DNA of 64,000 nt from Tenacibaculum singaporense (lineage in GTDB: Bacteria > Bacteroidota > Bacteroidia > Flavobacteriales > Flavobacteriaceae), in contig NZ_CP032548.1 in NCBI RefSeq assembly GCF_003867015.1, positions 310,001-374,000 on the forward strand, in the 5' to 3' direction. Positions within the stretch are counted from its first letter, which is position 1. The number at the start of each line of letters is the position of its first letter. Positions 25,376 to 33,416 of the stretch are shown piece after piece. The notes under the pieces were generated by a model. The model made no database searches. It was given only the letters and a program-made list of their open reading frames with translations, and was not told the origin of the DNA. Made by a program: the position numbers and the translations under genes.

Positions 25376-26680
25376 TTATGCTACCTTTAATAAAAAGTAA
25401 TTTTTCTTACCTCTTTGTAATAACACGTATTTATCAGCTATAAGATCTTTTGAAGTGATTACAAAATCTTCACTTACTTTTTCTTTATTTACTGATATTG
25501 AATTCTCTTTTAAGGCTCTTCGCGCATCTCCGTTTGATTTTAAGAATCCTGTTTTAGCGGCTAAAGCTGCAATCATATCTAATCCTCCAGCTATGTCCTC
25601 AGACGTCACCTCTGCTTGTGGCACACCGTCAAACACATCTAAAAAAGTTTGCTCGTCTAAATTTTTTAAATCATCAGCTGTTGACTTACCAAATAAAATG
25701 CTTGAAGCAGCAATTGCTTTATCTAACTCTTCTTTAGAGTGTACAAAAATTGTTACTTCTTCAGCTAACTTCTTTTGTAAAACTCTTTGATGTGGTGCTT
25801 CTTTATGTTCAGCAATTAAAGCATTAATAGTTTCTTTATCTAAAAACGTAAATATTTTAATATACTTTTCAGCATCTTCATCCGAAGTGTTTAACCAAAA
25901 TTGGTAAAACTTGTAAACTGATGTTTTATCTGCATCTAACCAAACATTTCCTCCTTCAGACTTTCCAAATTTAGAACCGTCAGCTTTTGTAATTAATGGG
26001 CAAGTAGCTGCAAATGCTTTTGCATCTTCACCAGGTGTCATTCTACGAACTAGTTCTGTACCTGTGGTAATATTTCCCCATTGGTCAGAACCTCCCATTT
26101 GTAATTTACAGTTTAAGGTTTTATATAAGTGATAGAAATCATACCCTTGAATTAATTGATACGTAAACTCTGTAAAGCTCATTCCGTTACCCGCTTCTCC
26201 TGTAATACGTTTTTTTACAGAATCTTTTGCCATCATGTAGTTTACAGTGATTCTCTTACCAACATCACGTACAAATTCAATAAATGAAAAGTCCTTCATC
26301 CAATCGTAATTGTTTACTAATAAAGGGGAATTTTTAGCTCCGTTATCAAAGTCTAAAAAGCGACCTAATGTTCTTTTTAAACCTGCTACGTTTTTAGCTA
26401 AAGCTTCTTCATTTAATAAATTACGCTCATCTGATTTTCCTGTAGGATCACCGATCATACCTGTTGCACCTCCTACTAAAGCTACTGGTTGATGCCCTGC
26501 TTTTTCAATGTGAACTAGTAAAATAATTGGAACTAAACTACCAATGTGTAACGAATCTGCAGTTGGATCAAAGCCAATATAAACCGATGTCATTTCTTTT
26601 TGAAGTTGTTCTTCGGTTCCTGGCATAATGTCGTGAATCATTCCACGCCATTGTAATTCTTCTACTAAATTCTTGGTCAT
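25376..26680 (-). CDS. tyrS: Tyrosyl-tRNA synthetase
   Basis: A 434-residue class I synthetase that charges tRNA-Tyr. HIGH-type motif HIGS at 45-48 ([12 protein letters not shown]) and KMSKS-type motif KFGKS at 237-241. Tyrosine-binding landmarks include [11 protein letters not shown] and [12 protein letters not shown]-terminal S4-like RNA-binding domain covers ~370-434 ([31 protein letters not shown]). Length and order are normal for bacterial TyrRS of the KFGKS type. Confidence 0.98.
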   Translation of the reverse strand: MTKNLVEELQWRGMIHDIMPGTEEQLQKEMTSVYIGFDPTADSLHIGSLVPIILLVHIEKAGHQPVALVGGATGMIGDPTGKSDERNLLNEEALAKNVAGLKRTLGRFLDFDNGAKNSPLLVNNYDWMKDFSFIEFVRDVGKRITVNYMMAKDSVKKRITGEAGNGMSFTEFTYQLIQGYDFYHLYKTLNCKLQMGGSDQWGNITTGTELVRRMTPGEDAKAFAATCPLITKADGSKFGKSEGGNVWLDADKTSVYKFYQFWLNTSDEDAEKYIKIFTFLDKETINALIAEHKEAPHQRVLQKKLAEEVTIFVHSKEELDKAIAASSILFGKSTADDLKNLDEQTFLDVFDGVPQAEVTSEDIAGGLDMIAALAAKTGFLKSNGDARRALKENSISVNKEKVSEDFVITSKDLIADKYVLLQRGKKNYFLLKVA

Positions 26681-26701
26681 TTTATTCTATTTTTAAAGAA
26701 G

Positions 26702-26709
26702 CAAAGATA
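26702..26709 (-). promoter_or_regulatory. -7 promoter element of tyrS
   Basis: TATCTTTG on the minus strand, ~22 bases before the ATG. Confidence 0.6.
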
Positions 26710-26742
26710 AGTTTATCAACCAAAATAAACTAAATTCGCTTT

Positions 26743-27744
26743 ATGATTTTAGTTACAGGAGGAACAGGTTTAGTAGGCTCACATTTATTATATCATTTAA
26801 GCCAGAAAAACGACAAGATTCGAGCTATTTTTAGAACTGAAAAAAAGCGTGAATATGTTAAGAAAATCTTTTCTTTTTATACAGATGATGTGCAGCAGTA
26901 TTTTTCTAAAATCGAGTGGATACAAGCTGACATTACTGATATACCTTCCCTAGAACCTGTATTTGATAACATCACACAGGTTTATCATTGTGCTGCATTG
27001 GTTTCTTTTAACCCAAAGGATTATAGAAAAATGCGTCAGGTAAACATTGAAGGAACTGCCAACTTAATCAACTTTGCTATTGATACTAACGTAAATAAAT
27101 TCTGTTTTGTAAGTTCCATCGCTGCGGTTGGTAACGCTATTAATGGAAAACCAATTAACGAAGAAAACGAATGGGTTGATAGTGATGAAAATCATGGATA
27201 TGCAATTACCAAGTATGGTGCTGAAATGGAAGTTTGGAGAGGTAGCCAAGAAGATTTAAGTGTAGTAATTGTGAATCCTGGTGTAATTTTAGGAGGAGGT
27301 TTTTGGAATGAAGGCTCTGGTAAAATGTTTACTCAAATAAGTAATGGATTTAACTTTTACACTGAAGGTGTTACTGGCTTTGTTGGAGTAAATGATGTGG
27401 TGAAGGCTATGATAGATCTAATGAATTCTAACATAAAAAATGAACGTTTTATTCTTGTTTCAGAAAACAAATCGTTTAAAGATGTTTTATTTAGTATTGC
27501 TGATAACCTAAATAAAAAGAGACCCTCTAAAAAAGTAGGAAAGTTTGTTACTTCATTTTTTTGGAAAATCGACTGGCTTTTAACAAAGCTTACTGGTAAG
27601 GAACCTTTACTAACTAAAAACTCTGCAAAATCTGCTCACAACAAATCGTTCTATACTTCTAAAAAAATTATAGAACAACTTGATTTTAATTTTGAACCAG
27701 TTAATGATGTAATTGTTAGAGTTTCTAAAGAGTTTAAAAAGTAA
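26743..27744 (+). CDS. NAD-dependent epimerase/dehydratase (extended SDR)
   Basis: A 333-residue SDR: dinucleotide-binding TGGTGLVGSH (~5-14), DITD acidic turn, a serine-containing FVSSIAAVG (~121-129) and the catalytic YAITK (Tyr-x3-Lys, ~149-153). The C-terminal third varies and sets the substrate, which is unknown; relatives are annotated as NAD-dependent epimerases or dihydroflavonol-4-reductase-like enzymes. It converges with the DUF4296 gene, the two stops being one base apart with no terminator between. Confidence 0.87.
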   Translation: MILVTGGTGLVGSHLLYHLSQKNDKIRAIFRTEKKREYVKKIFSFYTDDVQQYFSKIEWIQADITDIPSLEPVFDNITQVYHCAALVSFNPKDYRKMRQVNIEGTANLINFAIDTNVNKFCFVSSIAAVGNAINGKPINEENEWVDSDENHGYAITKYGAEMEVWRGSQEDLSVVIVNPGVILGGGFWNEGSGKMFTQISNGFNFYTEGVTGFVGVNDVVKAMIDLMNSNIKNERFILVSENKSFKDVLFSIADNLNKKRPSKKVGKFVTSFFWKIDWLLTKLTGKEPLLTKNSAKSAHNKSFYTSKKIIEQLDFNFEPVNDVIVRVSKEFKK

Positions 27745-27745
27745 G

Positions 27746-28237
27746 TTACTTAATTTTCTTTAAGTCCTTTTTTTCAAACTCTCTATCTTCTCTTTTTATT
27801 AATTCTTTAGGAAGATCATTCAATAATAGTTCTTTATCTAAAACTGTATCTCTTTTTAATTTTCCTTCCTTTTTAATTCCTTTTATTGAGTCTTGAACTT
27901 CCTGCTTTTTTCTATATAAAACGTCTAATGAATCAATGTTCTTTTTTACTTTATTCAAAAGTTCAGTATACTCATCAACCATAGAAGTGTAATATGTATT
28001 ACTAGCATCAAAGCGAGTACTATCAATTCTATACTTTTCGTATACCAAAAACATATAATTTTTTTCTCTCTTTAAAAACTTATTTTTTTGATTTTTGGCA
28101 GAAGAAGCAATATACATATCGGTTAATAACGAAATCATAGAATCTTTCGGAATTAAGTTGTCAGGCTTTTTGTATATCGTATTACTGGTACACGACACCA
28201 AAAGCAAACCAATACATATGTAAAAAAAAGACTTCAT
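27746..28237 (-). CDS. DUF4296 lipoprotein
   Basis: A 163-residue protein with lipobox LLLVSC (Cys16) and a DUF4296 core (NLIPKDSMISLLTDMYIASSA is cut here as LIPKDSMISLLTDMYIA; FDASNTYYTSMVDEYTELL). The C-terminal half is a charged Lys/Glu coiled tail. The family is Bacteroidota-specific and usually found after pyrC; function is unknown. It directly abuts pyrC and ends the leftward four-gene unit. Confidence 0.85.
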   Translation of the reverse strand: MKSFFYICIGLLLVSCTSNTIYKKPDNLIPKDSMISLLTDMYIASSAKNQKNKFLKREKNYMFLVYEKYRIDSTRFDASNTYYTSMVDEYTELLNKVKKNIDSLDVLYRKKQEVQDSIKGIKKEGKLKRDTVLDKELLLNDLPKELIKREDREFEKKDLKKIK

Positions 28238-29578
28238 TTATCTGTTAAATAATAATCGTTTCCCTTTAATTTCTTCGTTAAAAATTCCCTCGTTATACAT
28301 TAAGTTTCCGTTTACAAAAGTGTGTGTTATTTGATTTGAAAACTCAACACCTTCAAACGGAGACCATCCGCATTTATACAATACATTTTCTTTATCAACC
28401 GTCCATTTCTTATCTGCATCAACTAAAACCAAGTCAGCATAAAAACCTTCTTTTATAAATCCTCTTTTTTCAACTTTGAAGATTTTCGCTGGATTGTGGC
28501 TCATCTTTTCTACTGCTTTTTCTATTGACAGCACTCCTTCTTTCACCTTTTCTAAAATAGCTGGAACTGCATGCTGTACTAATGGACCTCCACTAGGTGC
28601 CTTTGTATACACATTATCCTTTTCTTCTAAAGTATGCGGTGCATGGTCGGTTGCAATGATATCAATTCTATCATCTAACAACGCTTTCCATAAACCATCT
28701 TTGTCTTTTTGGGTTTTTACTGCAGGATTCCACTTAATATGTGTTCCTTTTTTATCATAATCAGCATCGGTAAACCATAAGTGATGTACACAAACCTCTG
28801 CCGTAATTTGTTTTTCCTCTAGCGGAATATCATTTCGGAATAAGTGCGTTTCTTTTTCTGTAGATAAGTGGAAAATATGTAAACGTGCTCCTGTTTTCTT
28901 TGCTAATTCAATTGCTTTTGAAGATGATAAATAACAAGCTTCTTCACTACGAATTAGTGGGTGATACTTTACAGGAATATCATCTCCATATTTTGCTTTG
29001 TATTCTTCTGTATTTTTTCTAATGGTAACTTCGTCTTCACAATGCACAGAGATTAACATCTTAGTTGATGAAAATATTTTCTCTAATACTTCTTCATTAT
29101 CAACTAACATATTTCCTGTTGAAGACCCTAAGAATAGTTTAATTCCCGCAACGTCTTTTGGATTCGTTTTTAACAACTCTTCTAAATTGTCATTAGTTCC
29201 TCCGAACATAAAAGAATAGTTAGCATACGATGTTTTACTTGCAATATCAAACTTGTCCGCTAATAATTCTTGAGTTGTTGCTTGAGGTACTGTATTTGGC
29301 ATTTCAATAAAAGAAGTAATTCCTCCTGCAATTGCAGCCTTACTTTCTGTAGCTATATTTGCTTTGTGTGTTAAACCTGGCTCACGAAAATGTACTTGAT
29401 CGTCAATCATACCAGGAATTAAAAACTTTCCTTCTGCATCAACCATTAATACATCATCCGTAGGAATTATATTTTCTCCTATTTCCTTAATAAATTCTCC
29501 TTCTATTAAAACATCGCCTTTAAAAACCTTGTTTTCGTTTACGATTTGTGCGTTTTTAATTAAATATGATTGTTTCAT
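28238..29578 (-). CDS. pyrC: Dihydroorotase
   Basis: A 446-residue amidohydrolase for the third step of pyrimidine synthesis, closing carbamoyl-aspartate to dihydroorotate. It has the class I metal motif DDQVHFREPG (His63, with Arg65 binding substrate), second-shell His in HCEDE and HIFHLSTE, and the catalytic Asp in IATDHAPHT. Annotations of this type sometimes apply to allantoinase, but FREPG favours dihydroorotase. It lies in a leftward unit GT2-GNAT-pyrC-DUF4296 with gaps of 4, 6 and 0 bases. Confidence 0.95.
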   Translation of the reverse strand: MKQSYLIKNAQIVNENKVFKGDVLIEGEFIKEIGENIIPTDDVLMVDAEGKFLIPGMIDDQVHFREPGLTHKANIATESKAAIAGGITSFIEMPNTVPQATTQELLADKFDIASKTSYANYSFMFGGTNDNLEELLKTNPKDVAGIKLFLGSSTGNMLVDNEEVLEKIFSSTKMLISVHCEDEVTIRKNTEEYKAKYGDDIPVKYHPLIRSEEACYLSSSKAIELAKKTGARLHIFHLSTEKETHLFRNDIPLEEKQITAEVCVHHLWFTDADYDKKGTHIKWNPAVKTQKDKDGLWKALLDDRIDIIATDHAPHTLEEKDNVYTKAPSGGPLVQHAVPAILEKVKEGVLSIEKAVEKMSHNPAKIFKVEKRGFIKEGFYADLVLVDADKKWTVDKENVLYKCGWSPFEGVEFSNQITHTFVNGNLMYNEGIFNEEIKGKRLLFNR

Positions 29579-29584
29579 TTTCTA

Positions 29585-30046
29585 CTAAATTTCCATTTTC
29601 ATGTTAATCAAACTCTTGTTAAAACCAAAGCGTTCATAAGATTTTATTGCTGCTAAATTCTCATTATAAACATCTAACCTTAGTTCTTTTAATTCTTTAC
29701 TCTTTGCCCAACTCTTTAAAGACTCCAAAATTAGTGAACTTATTCTTTTGCCTCTAAAATTTGGCTTTACATACATAAAGCCAATATATCCATTAAATTC
29801 ATTTTTACGATAACTTTCAGATTTCTCTACTCTGAGATAACCTGACCCCACAATTTCATCTTCAGCTACAGCTACAATTAAATGTACATTGTCAGCAAAG
29901 ATCATTTCTTCCAGATTATAGTAACTAATTTTCCCTTCTTTCAATGATGAATCAAAAGGTCTTTCAGCTTCTATGATACCTTGTTCAAACCCTAACAAGA
30001 TTTCTAAATCTTCTTTCTTTGCTTCTCTTGTCGTAATTGTGGTCAT
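29585..30046 (-). CDS. GNAT-family N-acetyltransferase
   Basis: A 153-residue GNAT: beta-strand VHLIVAVAEDEIVGSGYLRV, acetyl-CoA-binding YVKPNFRGKRISSLILESL (~93-111; the RGKRIS piece is the pyrophosphate loop) and AIKSYERFGF near the end. The acceptor is unknown. It sits between the glycosyltransferase and pyrC in one leftward unit with 4- and 6-base gaps. Confidence 0.88.
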   Translation of the reverse strand: MTTITTREAKKEDLEILLGFEQGIIEAERPFDSSLKEGKISYYNLEEMIFADNVHLIVAVAEDEIVGSGYLRVEKSESYRKNEFNGYIGFMYVKPNFRGKRISSLILESLKSWAKSKELKELRLDVYNENLAAIKSYERFGFNKSLINMKMEI

Positions 30047-30050
30047 TCTC

Positions 30051-30773
30051 CTATTTCGGTAATCCGTTAATTCTCATTTTTATCACACCAAAAACAGCTT
30101 CTTTAATTATTCCTTTACTTAATTTCGACTTTCCTAAGACTCTATCGGTAAAAATAACCGAAACTTCTTTGATATTAAACCCGTGCTTCCAAGCTTTATA
30201 TTTCATTTCTATTTGAAATGCGTAACCAACAAATTTAACTTTATCAAGTTTAATTGTTTCTAACACTTTTCTTTTATAGCACACAAAACCTGCGGTAGTA
30301 TCATGAATTGGCATTCTGGTAATTAGTCGTACATATTTTGATGCAAAATAAGAGAGTAATACCCTACTCATTGGCCAATTAACCACATTTACCCCAACAG
30401 AATATCTTGAACCTATAGCCACATCTGCTCCTTCATTAACACATTCATCATACAATCTAATTAAATCATTGGGGTTGTGTGAGAAGTCGGCATCCATTTC
30501 TATGATATAATCATATTGTTTTGCTATTGCCCATTTGAATCCATGAATGTATGCGGTACCTAATCCATTTTTCCCTGCTCTCTTTTCAATAAAAAGTTGG
30601 TTAGGAAACTCTTCTTGTAAATTTTCTACAATTTCTGCTGTTCCGTCAGGGGAATTATCATCAACAACCAATACATGAAATACCTTTTTTTGACTAAAAG
30701 TTGCTCGAATAATAGCTTCGATGTTTTCTTTCTCGTTATACGTAGGAATTATGACTAAAGCGTCTGACTTCAT
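30051..30773 (-). CDS. Polyprenol-phosphate mannosyltransferase-like glycosyltransferase (GT2)
   Basis: A 240-residue cytoplasmic-face GT2 of the DPM1 type: VIIPTYNEKENI, VVDDNSPDGTAEIV, EMDADFSHNPND and the acceptor region DTTAGFVCYKR are all present; no membrane anchor follows. It should move a sugar from a nucleotide donor to undecaprenyl-/polyprenyl-phosphate. A longer start at 30806 (11 more residues) lies within the -7 element at 30796-30803, so the ATG at 30773 is used. It leads the pyrC unit. Confidence 0.92.
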   Translation of the reverse strand: MKSDALVIIPTYNEKENIEAIIRATFSQKKVFHVLVVDDNSPDGTAEIVENLQEEFPNQLFIEKRAGKNGLGTAYIHGFKWAIAKQYDYIIEMDADFSHNPNDLIRLYDECVNEGADVAIGSRYSVGVNVVNWPMSRVLLSYFASKYVRLITRMPIHDTTAGFVCYKRKVLETIKLDKVKFVGYAFQIEMKYKAWKHGFNIKEVSVIFTDRVLGKSKLSKGIIKEAVFGVIKMRINGLPK

Positions 30774-30795
30774 GTAATTTTCATATAAATCTGGG

Positions 30796-30803
30796 CAAAG
30801 ATA
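30796..30803 (-). promoter_or_regulatory. -7 promoter element of the GT2-GNAT-pyrC-DUF4296 unit
   Basis: TATCTTTG on the minus strand; back to back with the DUF4271 promoter on the other strand. Confidence 0.65.
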
Positions 30804-30817
30804 CACTTATTTATTAC

Positions 30818-30825
30818 TAATTTTG
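30818..30825 (+). promoter_or_regulatory. -7 promoter element of the DUF4271-hemD unit
   Basis: TAATTTTG; start near 30829, leaving ~21 nt before the TTG start codon at 30851. Confidence 0.6.
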
Positions 30826-30850
30826 TGTTAATTAAAAAGTATAAAAGCAA

Positions 30851-31489
30851 TTGCAAGCAGTAGAACGAATTACAAACCATGATAGTTGGATTACCTTAGT
30901 TATTGTATTGGCTATTGTGCTATTAGCTATGATGAAATCGTTAAAACCTACTAAATTATATGGGTATACTGTTGCTTTTATAACTCCTGGTTTTTTTCAT
31001 AAAAGAACTGAAGAAGGGGCCTCTTTTTTTACCCCTTTTAAGCTACTCTTATTTTCTTTTTCATCGATTGTTATTTCTCTGTTTTTATTCTTGACTTTAG
31101 TATCAGAAATATACTCTCATAGTTTTTTAGCTTTTCTAGGATTATTTTTATTTGTTATCTTATATTTTTTGCTACGCTTTTTAATAGACTATTCATTAGC
31201 TAACGTTTTAGGTTTATCATCAATTGTAAATTATTTTTTACATACTAAATCAGGATATTTATATGTTCTTAGCATATGGTTACTCCCTTTTATTATACTT
31301 TATCAATATACATTTACCAACAAACATTTTTTAATTTACTCTTTCGCTATCTTGCTTATTTTTAGGGCTTTTTTAATTTTAACAAATAATAAAAAACTTG
31401 TAATTAGCAAGTTGTTTTATTTTATTTTGTACTTTTGCACCCTTGAAATAGCACCGCTATTAATTCTTTATAAAACAACAACTACGTAA
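30851..31489 (+). CDS. DUF4271 membrane protein
   Basis: A 212-residue inner-membrane protein with about six to seven hydrophobic segments, the first at ~14-28 after the conserved-type start QAVERITNHDSWITL. The Bacteroidota family DUF4271 regularly stands directly before hemD, as here (14 bases), but its function is unknown. The start codon appears to be TTG at 30851: no ATG is available upstream within the transcript and the first residues match relatives. Confidence 0.85.
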   Translation: MQAVERITNHDSWITLVIVLAIVLLAMMKSLKPTKLYGYTVAFITPGFFHKRTEEGASFFTPFKLLLFSFSSIVISLFLFLTLVSEIYSHSFLAFLGLFLFVILYFLLRFLIDYSLANVLGLSSIVNYFLHTKSGYLYVLSIWLLPFIILYQYTFTNKHFLIYSFAILLIFRAFLILTNNKKLVISKLFYFILYFCTLEIAPLLILYKTTTT

Positions 31490-31503
31490 TAAAGAGAAAG
31501 TTT

Positions 31504-32250
31504 ATGAAAGTTAAAACTATTTTAGTCTCTCAACCTAAACCGAAGACAGAAACATCACCATATTTTGATTTGGCGGAAAAGCAAAAGGTTAAGGTTGACT
31601 TTCGATCGTTTATTCATGTCGAGGGAATTCCTGTTAAGGAGGTAAGAGCTCAAAAAGTTGATTTAAACAATTACACAGCAATCATACTTACTAGTAGAAA
31701 TGCTGTTGATCATTTTTTTAGAATAGCTGAAGAAATGCGCTTTACAGTTCCTGATGACATGAAGTACTTCTGTCAATCTGAAGCCGTAGCTTATTATTTA
31801 CAGAAATACGTTGTGTACCGTAAACGTAAAATTTATGTTGGTAACAGAACATTTCCTGAATTAACCAAACTAATTAAGAAACATAAAGATGAGAAGTTTT
31901 TACTTCCTTCTTCTGATAAGCTAAAGCCTTTAATTCCTGCTGAATTAGACAAGTTAGGAGTAGACTGGAAACGTGCAGATTTATATCGTACCGTTGTGAG
32001 TGATTTATCTGATTTAGAAGATGTTTTTTACGATATTTTAGTATTCTTTAGTCCATCAGGAATTGATAGTTTATTTAAAAACTTCCCTGATTTCAAACAA
32101 AATAATACTCGAATAGCCGTATTTGGCAATACTACTATCAAAGCTGTTGAAGATAGAGGTTTACGTGTAGATATTGCTGCACCAACACCTGAAACCCCTT
32201 CAATGACAATGGCTTTAGAAAAATATATTAAAGAAGCAAATAAAAAATAA
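31504..32250 (+). CDS. hemD: Uroporphyrinogen-III synthase
   Basis: A 248-residue HemD: it closes hydroxymethylbilane with ring-D inversion in haem and sirohaem synthesis. Signatures: ILVSQPKP at the start, DYTAIILTSRNAVDHFF-like segment (YTAIILTSRNAVDHFF), CQSEAVAYYLQKY, LPSSDKLKPLIPAELDKLG, and the C-terminal FFSPSGIDSLFKNF and AVFGNTTIKAVEDRG. Co-transcribed with the DUF4271 gene and ended by a strong terminator. Confidence 0.92.
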   Translation: MKVKTILVSQPKPKTETSPYFDLAEKQKVKVDFRSFIHVEGIPVKEVRAQKVDLNNYTAIILTSRNAVDHFFRIAEEMRFTVPDDMKYFCQSEAVAYYLQKYVVYRKRKIYVGNRTFPELTKLIKKHKDEKFLLPSSDKLKPLIPAELDKLGVDWKRADLYRTVVSDLSDLEDVFYDILVFFSPSGIDSLFKNFPDFKQNNTRIAVFGNTTIKAVEDRGLRVDIAAPTPETPSMTMALEKYIKEANKK

Positions 32251-32275
32251 ACTCTTTAATTTTTCGAATACAATT

Positions 32276-32303
32276 AAGAGACTGTCTTTGTAGACAGTCT
32301 CTT
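32276..32303 (+). terminator. Intrinsic terminator after hemD
   Basis: AAGAGACTGTCT-TTGT-AGACAGTCTCTT followed by TTGTTTTT. Confidence 0.92.
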
Positions 32304-32390
32304 TTGTTTTTAACAAATCATTGTAACTTAGGTAACGTTTAAAACATATTTAATTTATTAATTTTACGGAATATCTCACCTCTAAAACAC

Positions 32391-33275
32391 ATGAGTAAAT
32401 ATTTAGAAATCATAAAAAACTCATATACTGGTTACTGGAATTACATTAAGCAATCGGTACTTATGGAGTTAAACTGGGAGAATTATTTTTATGGTTTAAT
32501 CATAATTTCTCTTGTTGTTTGGGGGTTAGAAATTATCTTTCCTTGGCGAAAAAATCAACCTTTATTTCGTAAGGATTTTTGGTTGGACACTTTTTACATG
32601 TTTTTTAATTTCTTTTTATTAAATCTAATTGTACTTATTGCCTTATCAAACGCAGCAGAGCAATTGTTTAATGATATATTAGGTTTAGTGGGCTTATCAG
32701 TTGCTAATTTTCAATTGTTTGATATTAATACATTTCCCTATTGGGCAAGAATTATCGTATTTTTTATCATTATTGATTTTGTGCAGTGGTTTACACACAC
32801 TTTACTCCATCGTTATGAATTTTTATGGAACTTTCATAAAGTGCACCATTCCGTAAAACAAATGGGCTTTGCCGCACACCTTCGTTATCATTGGATGGAA
32901 CCTGTGGTATACAACTCAATGAAATACATTCCGCTTGCTATTATGGGCGGATTCACAGCGCAAGACGTAGCCATTGTGCATTTTTTTAACATTACTATCG
33001 GACACTTAAATCACGCTAATATAAACTGGGATTACGGTTGGTTAAAATATATTTTGAACAATCCAAAAATGCATATTTGGCATCATGCAAAAGAGCTTCC
33101 TGAAAACAGAAAAATGGGAGTAAATTTTGGGATTACACTAAGCATATGGGACTACATTTTTAAAACTAACTACATTCCTTACAACGGGCGTGATATTGAG
33201 TTAGGTTTTGAAGGAGATGAAAAATTCCCTAAAGACTTTATTCACCAAGAAATATATCCATTAGGAAAGAAATAG
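32391..33275 (+). CDS. Sterol desaturase / fatty-acid hydroxylase superfamily protein
   Basis: A 294-residue membrane di-iron oxygenase-like protein. The histidine boxes are HTLLH (136-140), HKVHH (149-153), HLNHAN (205-210) and HIWHH (228-232), within four or so membrane segments (~33-50, 68-88, 120-134, 180-200). Family members hydroxylate or desaturate lipid chains or sterol-like molecules; which lipid is unknown here. Single gene with a probable terminator after it. Confidence 0.9.
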   Translation: MSKYLEIIKNSYTGYWNYIKQSVLMELNWENYFYGLIIISLVVWGLEIIFPWRKNQPLFRKDFWLDTFYMFFNFFLLNLIVLIALSNAAEQLFNDILGLVGLSVANFQLFDINTFPYWARIIVFFIIIDFVQWFTHTLLHRYEFLWNFHKVHHSVKQMGFAAHLRYHWMEPVVYNSMKYIPLAIMGGFTAQDVAIVHFFNITIGHLNHANINWDYGWLKYILNNPKMHIWHHAKELPENRKMGVNFGITLSIWDYIFKTNYIPYNGRDIELGFEGDEKFPKDFIHQEIYPLGKK

Positions 33276-33302
33276 AATTGTCATAGTTTTAAAAACTCAT
33301 AA

Positions 33303-33332
33303 TACTCTTATCATCAAAAAAGAGTAATTTTT
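33303..33332 (+). terminator. Probable intrinsic terminator
   Basis: 7-bp stem TACTCTT/AAGAGTA with a 10-base loop and ATTTTT tail. Confidence 0.6.
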
Positions 33333-33416
33333 AACGTATTTTAACTTACTTCTATATAAGCTTCCTCTCGGTAGTTTGCTCTCAATTTGTATCTTTATCA
33401 CTTTAAAAATTAACAG